Part shown: one piece after another, positions 45,382 through 53,331 of the stretch
How the letters are laid out: the number at the start of each line of letters is the position of its first letter
Numbering within the stretch: position 1 is the stretch's first letter
Source: Phytohabitans aurantiacus
GTDB lineage: Bacteria; Actinomycetota; Actinomycetes; Mycobacteriales; Micromonosporaceae
Length of the DNA stretch: 64,000 nt
Reading direction: 5' to 3'
NCBI RefSeq assembly: GCF_027923225.1
Contig: NZ_BSDI01000027.1
Coordinates: forward strand, 22,310 to 86,309
Program-made: the position numbers and the translations under genes
Notes under the pieces: model-generated
Told to the model about the DNA's origin: nothing
The model's database searches: none
The model's input: only the letters and a program-made list of their open reading frames with translations

Positions 45382-46693
45382 GGTCGGTCCGTTCCAGAGG
45401 TCGGCCGCCGGCGAGCGGCGATGGGTCCGGCTCGTCGCGCGGCAGCAGCCGGAGCGCGGCGGTGCCGGCGAGGCAGACCGCGACGAGCCCGGCGCCCGTC
45501 CACAGGGCCGCGCCGCGCGCCCCGAGGAGCACGACCAGCAGACCTATCAGCAGGGTGCCGAGCGGCATGAGTCCGTTGAAGCAGAGGAAGGTCAGACTCC
45601 CGACCCGGCTCATCAGGCGCTCCGGGACAGTGTTGTGCAGCGTCGTCATGAACAGGGAGTTGAAGAAGTGCAGGCCCACCCCGTAGGCGATCGCCGCCGT
45701 GTAGGCGGACGGGTGCCGGCCGATGAAGCCGACCACGGCGATCGACGCCGCCATCCACGCGAGCACCAGCATCAGGTTGGGCGACCGCCCGCTGGCGACG
45801 AGCCGGGCGAGCAGGACGGCACCGGCGATCGCGCCCACGCCTTCGAGGGTGACGAAGATGCCGAGTCTCGCCGCCTGCTCGACGCCGTCGGGCGAGAACA
45901 CGAACGGGATGGCCACGTCGAGGTTGCCGACGAACACGGCGTTGGCCACGCTCCCGACGACGAAGACGAGCAGCAGGGCGCGGCGTCCGGCGATGTACCG
46001 CACACCGGTGGCGGCGTCGGCCAGTACCGTGCGCCAACGGGCCCCGGACGGCCTGGCGTCACCGGCGGGCGCCGTCGCCCGCGTGGCCGTGTCTCGCCGG
46101 ATGGCGAGGACCAGCGCGCCGGAGAGCAGGAAGCTGACCGCGTTCACGGCGAACGCCGCCGCCGGTGACCAGAAGGCCGCGACGGAGCCGCCGATCACCG
46201 GCCCGACCACCAGGGCGATCTGCCGGGCGAGGGAGTTGGCGGAGTTGGCCGCCATCCGGCCCTCGGCCGGCACGATGTCGGCCACGAAGGCGAAGGCGGC
46301 CGGTTGAAAGAACCCCTCGCCCACGCCGATCAGCACGGCGAGGGCGACGACCACCCAGACCTTGCCCGACGGCGCCGACAGCGCCATCGCGGCGGTCGCC
46401 AGCGCGCAGAGCAGGTCAGCGCCGACCATGATCTGCCGGCGGGACCGGACACGATCCCCGGCGACGCCGCCGGCGACGTAGAAGACGAGGGCGGGGACGA
46501 GCAGGACCGTGGTCGCGACCGCGAGGCCCGCCGCCGATCCGGTGGCACTGATGATGTACGTGATGAGCGCGATCCGGAACGTGTAGTCGCCGATCAGCGA
46601 GAGGGCCCGGGCCGACCACAGCAACGCGAAGTCCCGGTCGGCGAGCGGGCCGAGCAGCCGCGCTCCCTTCGCGGGGCGGCCGTCACCTGTCAT
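45374..46693 (-). CDS. MFS transporter, probable exporter
   Basis: A 439-residue major facilitator with about twelve hydrophobic helices, an intracellular GDRVRSRRQIMVGADLL loop after helix 2 and FADIVPAEGRMAANSAN in the middle, typical of the MFS_3/enterobactin-exporter-like group. In this cluster it most likely exports the product. It is coupled by short overlaps to the genes on both sides. Confidence 0.88.
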   Translation of the reverse strand: MTGDGRPAKGARLLGPLADRDFALLWSARALSLIGDYTFRIALITYIISATGSAAGLAVATTVLLVPALVFYVAGGVAGDRVRSRRQIMVGADLLCALATAAMALSAPSGKVWVVVALAVLIGVGEGFFQPAAFAFVADIVPAEGRMAANSANSLARQIALVVGPVIGGSVAAFWSPAAAFAVNAVSFLLSGALVLAIRRDTATRATAPAGDARPSGARWRTVLADAATGVRYIAGRRALLLVFVVGSVANAVFVGNLDVAIPFVFSPDGVEQAARLGIFVTLEGVGAIAGAVLLARLVASGRSPNLMLVLAWMAASIAVVGFIGRHPSAYTAAIAYGVGLHFFNSLFMTTLHNTVPERLMSRVGSLTFLCFNGLMPLGTLLIGLLVVLLGARGAALWTGAGLVAVCLAGTAALRLLPRDEPDPSPLAGGRPLERTDHA

Positions 46694-47852
46694 GGAGTCC
46701 CTCCCGGGCGTCGGTGTCGGTGGCCCGCCACGCCTGGGCGATGCCGGCGATCGTCGGGCCGGCTCGCTCGGTCGTGGGCGCCAGCAGGCACTCGACCGGC
46801 GTCAGGACACATCCCCGCAGCAGCTTGGCGCGGCTGGCGCCCAGGCCGAACGAGATCTCCGCCATGCCGAGGTCTTCGCCATGCTCGATAGGCGTGTAGA
46901 AGACCGCCTCGAAGTAGCCCCCTCGGGAACGCGGGACACCGCCGTCGGCGCCGAAGTACAGCGCGTGCCAGGTCGCGCGGTCGCGGACGAACAGCGAGAA
47001 GCAGAGCACGTCCGCGGGGTCGCCGGCGGTGTCGGTTCCGGCCGCGAACAGGTCGACCGCGCCGCCGAGCCGGTCGAGGAGCGCGGCGATGCGGGCGCGT
47101 TCGTCCGCCGGATCACAGGTGATCGCGTACCGGCTCCGGTGCGCCGCGCGCAGCAGCGCCATCCGGTCGAGCAGCCCCGCTGTCACCCGCTCCACCCGCC
47201 ACGCCCGAAGTCCCCGGTCCCGCCAGGCGCGGCGTTCGGCGGCGACGCGCCGGCGGCGGTGCGCGGTCAGCCGTTCCAGGAACTCCACGAAGCCGCCGGC
47301 CGGTACAGGCAGGGTCGCGTCGTGCGTCAGCGGTATGGACGCGAAGCCCAGTTGGCGTGCCTCGCCGGCCAGCACGCTCCCGCCCGGCGCGTAGGGGATG
47401 GCGACGGCCGCCGCGCGGCCGTCCGCGGCCCATCCGACGACGCGTGCCAGCGCGTCCCGGACGGCGCGCGCGTCGTCGTGCCCGGGCCCGACCGGGAACG
47501 AGGCGTAGCCCGGCCAGGTCAGCAGCAGGTGCGGAAACAGGTCGGGGCGCGGCAGGGGAGTGGCGGCGAACACGTCGCGTACGCCGCGCGGGGCGAACGG
47601 CGAGGCTTGGCTGGCGGCCAGCGCGGCCACGTTGCCGAACGGGTACGCGCCGGGATCGGTGACGAGGTAGCCGGCGAGCCCGACCCGTACGCCCCGTGCG
47701 GCGCGCGTGGAGAACCACAGCGGTTCCCCCTCGATGCGGCCCGCCATCACCTCCAGCCACCGGCGCGACGCGAACAGCGGCACGTCGCCACCCCAGTCCT
47801 CGGGGTAGGAGTTCTCCACGCTCAGCCCCGTCACGACGTGCCCTCCGGACAC
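46683..47852 (-). CDS. FemAB/GNAT-like transferase
   Basis: A 389-residue protein of the FemAB-like double-GNAT group. A FLERLTAHRRRRVAAERRAW segment, a later CFSLFVRDRATWHALYFGAD strand pair, and FGLGASRAKLLRGC near the C-terminus fit the peptidoglycan-recognition branch (PF04339-like). FemAB proteins transfer amino acids from aminoacyl-tRNA, and relatives make peptide bonds in natural product pathways. The assignment is tentative and the substrate unknown. It overlaps the aminotransferase gene by 22 bp. Confidence 0.6.
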   Translation of the reverse strand: MSGGHVVTGLSVENSYPEDWGGDVPLFASRRWLEVMAGRIEGEPLWFSTRAARGVRVGLAGYLVTDPGAYPFGNVAALAASQASPFAPRGVRDVFAATPLPRPDLFPHLLLTWPGYASFPVGPGHDDARAVRDALARVVGWAADGRAAAVAIPYAPGGSVLAGEARQLGFASIPLTHDATLPVPAGGFVEFLERLTAHRRRRVAAERRAWRDRGLRAWRVERVTAGLLDRMALLRAAHRSRYAITCDPADERARIAALLDRLGGAVDLFAAGTDTAGDPADVLCFSLFVRDRATWHALYFGADGGVPRSRGGYFEAVFYTPIEHGEDLGMAEISFGLGASRAKLLRGCVLTPVECLLAPTTERAGPTIAGIAQAWRATDTDAREGLHDR

Positions 47853-48967
47853 GGCGCCGCTCGCCCAGCCGCGAAGGCGCGACCCAGCCGGCGCAGGCCG
47901 TCGTCCAGATCGTCGGTCGGCAGGGCGAAGGACAGACGGATGTGGCCGGGCGCGCCGAAGGCAGCACCGTCGACCACCTGTACGCCGTGCCGGTCACGCA
48001 GCCACCCGACCGGCTCCCGGCGGGCGCTCTCGGGTGCGGGGCCGGCGAGCCACCGTCGGATATCCGCGAACACGAATATGCCGCCGGCTGGGCGGACGGC
48101 CGAAACCCCGGGCCAGGTCGACACCGCCGCCAGCGTGCTGTCGAGGTTGCGGGTGAGGGCCGCGCGCAGCCCAGCGCGTACGCCCTCCCCGCTCGTAAGC
48201 GCGGCGGCCGCGATCGCCTGGGCCGCCGTACAGGTGCTGCCGACCAGATGCGAGCAGATCGCGGCGATCGCGTCCGCGCGTGTGGTCGATGCGAGAGTCC
48301 AGCCGATCCGCAGGCCCGCCAAGGCGTGGCTTTTGCTCAGCCCGTCCACAACGACGCAGCGCTCGCCGGGATCCGGCCGGACGTCCAGCACGGAGGGGGC
48401 CGCCGGACCGAGCGGCACCCCCCGGTAGACCTCGTCGGCCAGCAACACCACGCCGCGGCGCTCCGCCCAGTCCACCAGCTCGCGCAGCGTGTCGAGGGTG
48501 GCCACGGCACCGTCCGGATTCCGTGGGGAGTTCACGACAATCGCCGCGGTGCGGTCGGTCAGGTGCGCGTCGAGCGACTGGTTGTCCAGGTCGGCGCTGC
48601 CCACGCGGCCGGCCAGCGCGACGGGGGCGCCGCCGGCCGCCTCGATCAGCCAGGGGTAGCTGGACCAGTACGGCGCCGGGAGCAGGACCTCCCGCCGGTC
48701 CGGCGTGAGGATGCTCCGGAGCGCGGCCAGGATCGCGACGCGGGCGCCGGGCGCGACCACCACATTGCCGATGCCGACCCCGAGGCCCGCGCGGTCCGCG
48801 ATCGCCGCCAGCAGATCCGGGGTACCGGCGGGCGGCTGGTACGGCTGGTCTGCCAGATGCGGGCACGGCTGTGCCGCAGGGGCGTACACCGGTACCCGCA
48901 CATCGCCGGTCGACATTACGACCACGCCGGCCCGGGTCGGCACCGCGGTCGGCGAGGGGGCGGTCAT
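47831..48967 (-). CDS. PLP-dependent class I/II aminotransferase
   Basis: A 378-residue fold-type I aminotransferase. The PLP-binding lysine is in DGLSKSHALAGLRIGW, the cofactor aspartate in LLADEVYRG, and NSPRNPDGAV corresponds to the usual N-P-x-NP-T-G motif. It would interconvert an amino acid and a 2-oxo acid or an aldehyde of the pathway. The ATG at 48967 overlaps the dehydrogenase stop. Confidence 0.88.
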   Translation of the reverse strand: MTAPSPTAVPTRAGVVVMSTGDVRVPVYAPAAQPCPHLADQPYQPPAGTPDLLAAIADRAGLGVGIGNVVVAPGARVAILAALRSILTPDRREVLLPAPYWSSYPWLIEAAGGAPVALAGRVGSADLDNQSLDAHLTDRTAAIVVNSPRNPDGAVATLDTLRELVDWAERRGVVLLADEVYRGVPLGPAAPSVLDVRPDPGERCVVVDGLSKSHALAGLRIGWTLASTTRADAIAAICSHLVGSTCTAAQAIAAAALTSGEGVRAGLRAALTRNLDSTLAAVSTWPGVSAVRPAGGIFVFADIRRWLAGPAPESARREPVGWLRDRHGVQVVDGAAFGAPGHIRLSFALPTDDLDDGLRRLGRAFAAGRAAPCPEGTS

Positions 48968-49992
48968 CGGAGCCCCGCCGGTGACAGGCGCCCGACCGTC
49001 GGCTGCCCACCGGCGAGCAGGTCGCGCGCCAGCTCCGCGACACGGCGGCGGCTGCTGTGCTCGGCCTCCCGCGACAGGAAGGCGCGGTGACTGGTCACGA
49101 TCACCGCAGGGTGGTCGAGCACATCCTTCCACAGTGGATCATCGTGCGGGTTCTCCGGCGCGAACACGTCCAGGCCCGCACCGGCCAGCCGGCCGCCCCG
49201 CAGCGCACTGCCCAGCGCCGCCGGGTCCACGAGCGCACCTCGCGCGGCGTTGACGAGGAAGGAGCCGGCACGCATCCGGGCCAGTTCCGCCGCACCGATC
49301 AGTCCCTCGGTGGCGCCGGTCAGCGGGCAGTGCAGCGTGACGACGTCGGACGATTCCAGCAACTCGTCCAGCGAGTCGACGGCCAGCGCCCCGTACCCCT
49401 CGGGCAGGTCACGGCCGATGTGCGGGTCGTGGACCAGCACCTGGCCGTAGAAGGCGCCCAGCCGCCGCGCGACGGCCCGGCCGATCCTGCCGAACCCCAC
49501 GACGCCGAGCGTCCTGCGGTTGATCCGGTGCGGGACGCCGCCGGCGTAGATGTCGAAAGTGCCGCCCGACAAGCCGTTGTGCTGAGCGACAAGGCGGCGT
49601 TCGAGCGCCAGGGCGAGCGCCGACGTGTGCGTCGCCACCTCGTCGACGCAGTAGTCCGGGACGTGGTAGGCCAGCAGGCGGCGTTCCGCGAGAAGCGGAA
49701 GGTCGAGGTTGTCCACGCCTACGCCCTGCCGGACGACGGCGCGCAGACGCTCACCCGCAGCGTCCAGCAGGCCGCGGGTGATCCGGCAGCGGTAGACGAC
49801 GAGGACGTCGCAGCCCGCGGCCAGGCGCGCGAGCTCGTCGTTGTGCGCGTAGCGCCCGTCCACGAACGGACCGAACCGCAGCTCCGCCCGCGCTCCCAGC
49901 GTTTCACGCTCCACTGTGGCGAGTTCGGGCACGGCCCGTCCGCCGTCGACGAGCCAGGGTGGGTCGGTGTAGAGGACACGAGGTCGGTGCAC
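48964..49992 (-). CDS. D-2-hydroxyacid dehydrogenase family protein
   Basis: A 342-residue NAD-dependent D-isomer 2-hydroxyacid dehydrogenase, most like the C-terminal-binding-protein branch. Visible are the Rossmann motif VGFGRIGRAVARRLG, the catalytic Arg region NAARGALVD, the Glu region AGLDVFAPENPHDDPLW, and the His-containing VTSHRAF. It would oxidise or reduce a 2-hydroxy/2-oxo acid feeding the aminotransferase beside it. It starts 15 bp after the alcohol dehydrogenase stop. Confidence 0.88.
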   Translation of the reverse strand: MHRPRVLYTDPPWLVDGGRAVPELATVERETLGARAELRFGPFVDGRYAHNDELARLAAGCDVLVVYRCRITRGLLDAAGERLRAVVRQGVGVDNLDLPLLAERRLLAYHVPDYCVDEVATHTSALALALERRLVAQHNGLSGGTFDIYAGGVPHRINRRTLGVVGFGRIGRAVARRLGAFYGQVLVHDPHIGRDLPEGYGALAVDSLDELLESSDVVTLHCPLTGATEGLIGAAELARMRAGSFLVNAARGALVDPAALGSALRGGRLAGAGLDVFAPENPHDDPLWKDVLDHPAVIVTSHRAFLSREAEHSSRRRVAELARDLLAGGQPTVGRLSPAGLR

Positions 49993-50007
49993 CTTGACTC
50001 CTTCCGG

Positions 50008-51180
50008 TCAGCAGGTGGTTGCCGCCACGAGCACGGTTTCGAGGGTCAGCACGCTTGGGTTGTTCCCGGCGCGGTCCGAGGCGAGCGCGGCGTCGAAAAC
50101 GGGCCCCCACACGTCTGGCCGAAGCGCCAGTTCGGCGTGCGATCCCGGCTGCCCACCGGCGGCCAGAAGGTCGCTGACCAGTGCCTCCAGTGGTGATCCG
50201 CAGCCGTGGCGGACGATGGTGTCGATGTCGGCGGCCAGCGAACGCAGTGCCGCGGCGCCGCCCGGATGGCGGCAGTCGTCGGTGAGGTGAGCGTGGTGGG
50301 GCAGGAGCCAGCGCAGATGTAGAGCCACCGCTGTGCCATGTGCCAGCCCGCGGTGGGCGGTCAGGGGGTAGGACAGCGCGTGCGCGGCCGTCGTTCGCGT
50401 CAGGTCGATGGCCGCGCCGGCCCAAGCGGCGCCGATAGCCAACTCCGCGCGTACGCCAGGGTCGGCGAACGCGGCGGTGTCGCGCAGGACTCCCAGCATC
50501 GGCGCCAGCCGCCGCAGCGCCTCGTGCGCCAGCGACCGGGAAGCCGGCGTGGCACGAACCGACCAGTACGATTCGGCCGCCTGCGCGAGAGCGTCGAGTG
50601 CGGCGGGAATCCCCACCCGTACGGGCACGGTCGCGGTCAGGTCCGGGTCGACGAGCACGACGTCGGCGCGCGCCGCAGCGTGATCCACCGACCGTTTGAC
50701 CCCGTCGGCGTAGATGGTGGCGAACCGGGTCAGTTCGCTGCCGGATCCGGAGACGGTTGGCACCAGGACGAGTGAGGTGCGGCGTGAGTCTGGCGGTCGC
50801 AGGCATGTAGGGTCGTCGAGCCCAGCACCGTGCGGGTCGTCCCCGAACAGTGCCGCGATCTTGGCGACGTCCAGCGTGCTCCCGCCGCCGATACCGACCA
50901 CCGCGTCGGGGCGGAACATCCGTGCCGCCGCCACCGCCGCCCGCGCGTGGCGGAGGTTCGGGTTGGGCGTGACGCCCGCGAAGCACGCCACTGTCCGGCC
51001 GCCGCGGATCCCGTCGATGGTCGCCGCGACCGCATCCCGGCGTGCCGCGCCGACGCCGTGGACGACGAGGACGCGGGTGGCGCCGAGATCGTCGAGGGTG
51101 GGCCGGAGCCGGGCGGCGGCACCCCGCCCGGCGAAGGCGCGGGGGTGGCCAGGCAGCGGTAGCAGGCCGTCAGATGCCAT
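50008..51180 (-). CDS. Iron-containing alcohol dehydrogenase (phosphonoacetaldehyde-reductase-like)
   Basis: A 390-residue group III metal-dependent alcohol dehydrogenase: VVGIGGGSTLDVAKIAAL, PTVSGSGSELTRFATIY, AQAAESYWSVRATPASR and metal-ligand histidines in HALSYPLTAHRGLAHG. The AESYWSV-type motif recalls phosphonoacetaldehyde reductases, but no PEP mutase or phosphonopyruvate decarboxylase is in the window, so the aldehyde substrate is open. It is the first large gene of the minus-strand operon. Confidence 0.85.
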   Translation of the reverse strand: MASDGLLPLPGHPRAFAGRGAAARLRPTLDDLGATRVLVVHGVGAARRDAVAATIDGIRGGRTVACFAGVTPNPNLRHARAAVAAARMFRPDAVVGIGGGSTLDVAKIAALFGDDPHGAGLDDPTCLRPPDSRRTSLVLVPTVSGSGSELTRFATIYADGVKRSVDHAAARADVVLVDPDLTATVPVRVGIPAALDALAQAAESYWSVRATPASRSLAHEALRRLAPMLGVLRDTAAFADPGVRAELAIGAAWAGAAIDLTRTTAAHALSYPLTAHRGLAHGTAVALHLRWLLPHHAHLTDDCRHPGGAAALRSLAADIDTIVRHGCGSPLEALVSDLLAAGGQPGSHAELALRPDVWGPVFDAALASDRAGNNPSVLTLETVLVAATTC

Positions 51181-51355
51181 CGCCGGACCCCACCGTGGCC
51201 GGGCGCAGGCTTTCCCGGAAGCGGGCCGCGACTTGGTCGAGGCCGACGCTGGCCGAGGCGCGGGCGCCGACGGCCTCCCTGGCATCGCCGTCCACCACGA
51301 CGAACGACGGGCCCGTCGAGTACAACGCGGTGCGCAGCGCCGACACCTCCGCGAC
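51170..51355 (-). CDS. Possible small protein at head of biosynthetic operon
   Basis: A short reading frame (GTG at 51355 assumed, about 61 residues: SALRTALYSTGPSFVVVDGD, ending RPATVGSGDGI). Its third codon positions are strongly GC-rich, which suggests coding, and its stop overlaps the alcohol dehydrogenase start by 11 bp. No ribosome binding site or homology is clear. It may extend a little upstream, toward the palindromes. Confidence 0.35.
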   Translation of the reverse strand, partial: VAEVSALRTALYSTGPSFVVVDGDAREAVGARASASVGLDQVAARFRESLRPATVGSGDGI

Positions 51356-51401
51356 CCGCGCCGCGGACCGGTAGCCGCAGGCGAGGGCCAGTGCGGATCG
51401 A

Positions 51402-51417
51402 TTGCGCAGTTGTGCAA
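51402..51417. promoter_or_regulatory. Palindromic operator candidate, copy 1
   Basis: TTGCGCAGTTGTGCAA is an inverted repeat of 7-bp arms (TTGCGCA/TGTGCAA) with a 2-bp centre and one arm mismatch. An almost identical copy lies 52 bp further right. Both sit between the divergent regulator gene and the biosynthetic operon. Confidence 0.75.
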
Positions 51418-51453
51418 GCGGCCCCAGCCGTCCGCTTGCCTGAAGTGGCCCAG

Positions 51454-51469
51454 TTGCGCAACTGTGCAA
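51454..51469. promoter_or_regulatory. Palindromic operator candidate, copy 2
   Basis: TTGCGCAACTGTGCAA shares 14 of 16 bases with copy 1 and ends 28 bp before the regulator ATG, so a bound protein would sit over its promoter. The 52-bp separation is close to five helical turns, which would allow cooperative or looping contacts. Confidence 0.75.
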
Positions 51470-51497
51470 CGGGGCAGGGGACTGCGGGGAGGAAACG

Positions 51498-52532
51498 ATG
51501 CGGGAGCGAGGCACGATCGCGGAGGCACGCGGGCGGCCACCGGTGGTACCCATGCTGGGCCGGTGGGGCCTGTCGCCGCACGCGGACCTGATCTACCGGA
51601 GTCTCACGCTGCTCGGTCCGGCCAGCCGGCAGCAGCTCGTCCGGCAGCTCGGCGTCGCTCCCAGCAGGATCGGGCAGGCGCTCGACGAACTGGCCGCCGT
51701 CGGGGCGATCCGGCCCTCGTACCGCGGCCGGGAAGGCGAGTGGAGCGCTGTCGACCCAGACGCCGTCCTCGCCAGGGTGCGGCGGCGCCGATCCCCGGTC
51801 GTGATCAGCGATCAGTACCGGCGGCACCTCGCCCTCGTCGCCGACCTCCGCCTGGAAGAGGTGCCGGCCGTCGCCGTTCGCCGGTTACCGACCCGCACCG
51901 CCGCCCGTCGCCGGATCGCCGACCTGGCGGCCGCGGAGCGGCGCGAGCACCTGGCCATCAACACGGAGGACGTGATCAGCGCGGCGGCGGCCGCCGCCGC
52001 GAGCCCACTCGACCGCGCGCTGGTGGCCAGGGGCGTCCGGCTCCGGACCCTGGGGCTCGCGCCACGAGACGGCGGCCCCGACCGTACGCTCACCGCTGGT
52101 GCGGAGCATCGCCAGGTGGAGACCCTGCCACTCAAGCTTATGATCTTCGACCGGCGCAGCGCGCTGTTTCCCGCCGACCCCACCAACTTCGACGCGGGTG
52201 CGATCGAGATCGACGAGCCGGACACGGTCGCGCACCTGACCCAGCTCTTCTACCGGATCTGGGACGCAGCAGGCGATCCGCGCAGCCTGGAGGTGCTGCC
52301 GATCATGCTAACCAGCCGGGAGCAGAGCATCGTCTCGCTGCTTGCCGCCGGCCTCAGCGAGGAGGCGGTGGCCGCGGAGCTCGGCGTCAGCCGCCGCACC
52401 GTGGCCTACGCCCTGCGTGCCCTGATGGATCGGCTGGGCGTCGAGAACCGCTTTCAACTCGCGCTGGTCCTGGGCGCGGCGAAGGCGGTCCCGCTTCCCC
52501 CGACCACTCGACCGACCGAAGAGGAATCTTGA
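51498..52532 (+). CDS. TrmB-like/LuxR-type cluster regulator
   Basis: A 344-residue regulator with two DNA-binding parts. An N-terminal winged helix (about 28-75; SRQQLVRQLGVAPSRIGQAL) resembles TrmB proteins, and a C-terminal LuxR helix-turn-helix spans about 272-325 (LTSREQSIVSLLAAGLSEEA, VSRRTVAYALRALMDRLGV). The middle part resembles the PLD-like effector domain of such regulators. There is no receiver Asp, so it is not a phosphorylation-controlled response regulator. GGGGAGGAAACG precedes the ATG. It probably controls the divergent operon through the two palindromes. Confidence 0.83.
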   Translation: MRERGTIAEARGRPPVVPMLGRWGLSPHADLIYRSLTLLGPASRQQLVRQLGVAPSRIGQALDELAAVGAIRPSYRGREGEWSAVDPDAVLARVRRRRSPVVISDQYRRHLALVADLRLEEVPAVAVRRLPTRTAARRRIADLAAAERREHLAINTEDVISAAAAAAASPLDRALVARGVRLRTLGLAPRDGGPDRTLTAGAEHRQVETLPLKLMIFDRRSALFPADPTNFDAGAIEIDEPDTVAHLTQLFYRIWDAAGDPRSLEVLPIMLTSREQSIVSLLAAGLSEEAVAAELGVSRRTVAYALRALMDRLGVENRFQLALVLGAAKAVPLPPTTRPTEEES

Positions 52533-53101
52533 TGCCATCGACCGGCCGCCGCGTCCTTGCCGCCTCGATCGCGGCGACGCTGCTCACCACCGCCGCGCCC
52601 GTCCAAGCGGATCCGGTGCCGTGGGCGATGGCGCCCTGCGTGACCATGTCCAGTATGGAGCCCGCGTCGAAGCACTACTCGACGTACATCGTGCTCGAAG
52701 GGTTTGCCGTACAGTGCGACCCGGTGGTCGAGAACGGCGGTTTCCGTCTCGCCACCTACTCCTCGGCCGCGCCGACCGGAGACGCTCCCGGCTACAACGT
52801 GCGCCTGTTCCCATCAGCCACGGTCGGCGCGGTGCGCCACTTTGGGGCGACCGCGGTGCCAGCGACGGTGGGCGAGTACGGCGTCTGCGTGCTCGCCGGC
52901 CAGCTCGAGCGTGTTGCCTGCTACTGGGTCCGTGTCGCCTCGACCACCGCCGGCGATCTGAATGTCGTGGCCGTGCCGCTGGCCACGGACGCGTCGCTGG
53001 TCGACAAGGACGTGGTGACAACGCCGTACACCGGAACGATCCTGCCGCCACCGCCGAAGAGCCCCCCGAAAACGAACCCCGCCTGCGGCACCTGCTTCTG
53101 A
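52532..53101 (+). CDS. Small secreted protein coupled to regulator
   Basis: A 189-residue protein with a signal peptide (core LAASIAATLLTTAAPVQA, cleavage near residue 26). The mature part is rich in beta strands with cysteines in APCVTM, VQCDP, YGVCVLAG and VACYW, then a proline-rich tail PPPPKSPPK and a terminal ACGTCF. The family is not recognised. The ATG overlaps the regulator stop by one base, so they are coupled; it could be an extracellular sensor, an inhibitor, or unrelated to the product. Confidence 0.72.
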   Translation: MPSTGRRVLAASIAATLLTTAAPVQADPVPWAMAPCVTMSSMEPASKHYSTYIVLEGFAVQCDPVVENGGFRLATYSSAAPTGDAPGYNVRLFPSATVGAVRHFGATAVPATVGEYGVCVLAGQLERVACYWVRVASTTAGDLNVVAVPLATDASLVDKDVVTTPYTGTILPPPPKSPPKTNPACGTCF

Positions 53102-53125
53102 CACGTCCAGGGGTGGCGGTGCCCG

Positions 53126-53139
53126 GGTACCTTTGGCCC
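53126..53139. promoter_or_regulatory. Orphan DevR/DosR-like box
   Basis: GGTACCTTTGGCCC matches the window's GGGACCTTTGGCCC box at 13 of 14 positions but stands in a 230-bp gap between convergent 3' ends, with no gene start nearby except a short unconvincing GTG frame at 53142-53252. Nothing else is evident in this gap. Confidence 0.55.
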
Positions 53140-53331
53140 TTGTGGACGATCGGGTCGGTCTGGTTGGTCACGCGTGGGCAGTGACCGTCCGCGACGGCGA
53201 GCGGGCGACGCTATGGGTATGGGCGTGGTGTTGGACGACCGCCGCGCTGTGACCACAAGAAAATGATCAACTAAGGGCTGTCCTCATGACCAACTGGGGT
53301 CCACACCCGACAGTCAAGGTCAAAGATCAAG

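Noticed and set aside
41380..51180. A phosphonate biosynthesis cluster, suggested by the phosphonoacetaldehyde-reductase-like dehydrogenase, the D-2-hydroxyacid dehydrogenase and the nucleotidyltransferase
   Set aside because: PEP mutase and phosphonopyruvate decarboxylase, which define such clusters, are absent from the window; the iron dehydrogenase family accepts many aldehydes.
51402..51469. A CRISPR or direct-repeat array
   Set aside because: Only two 16-bp palindromic copies exist in a promoter region with no spacer regularity; an operator pair fits better.
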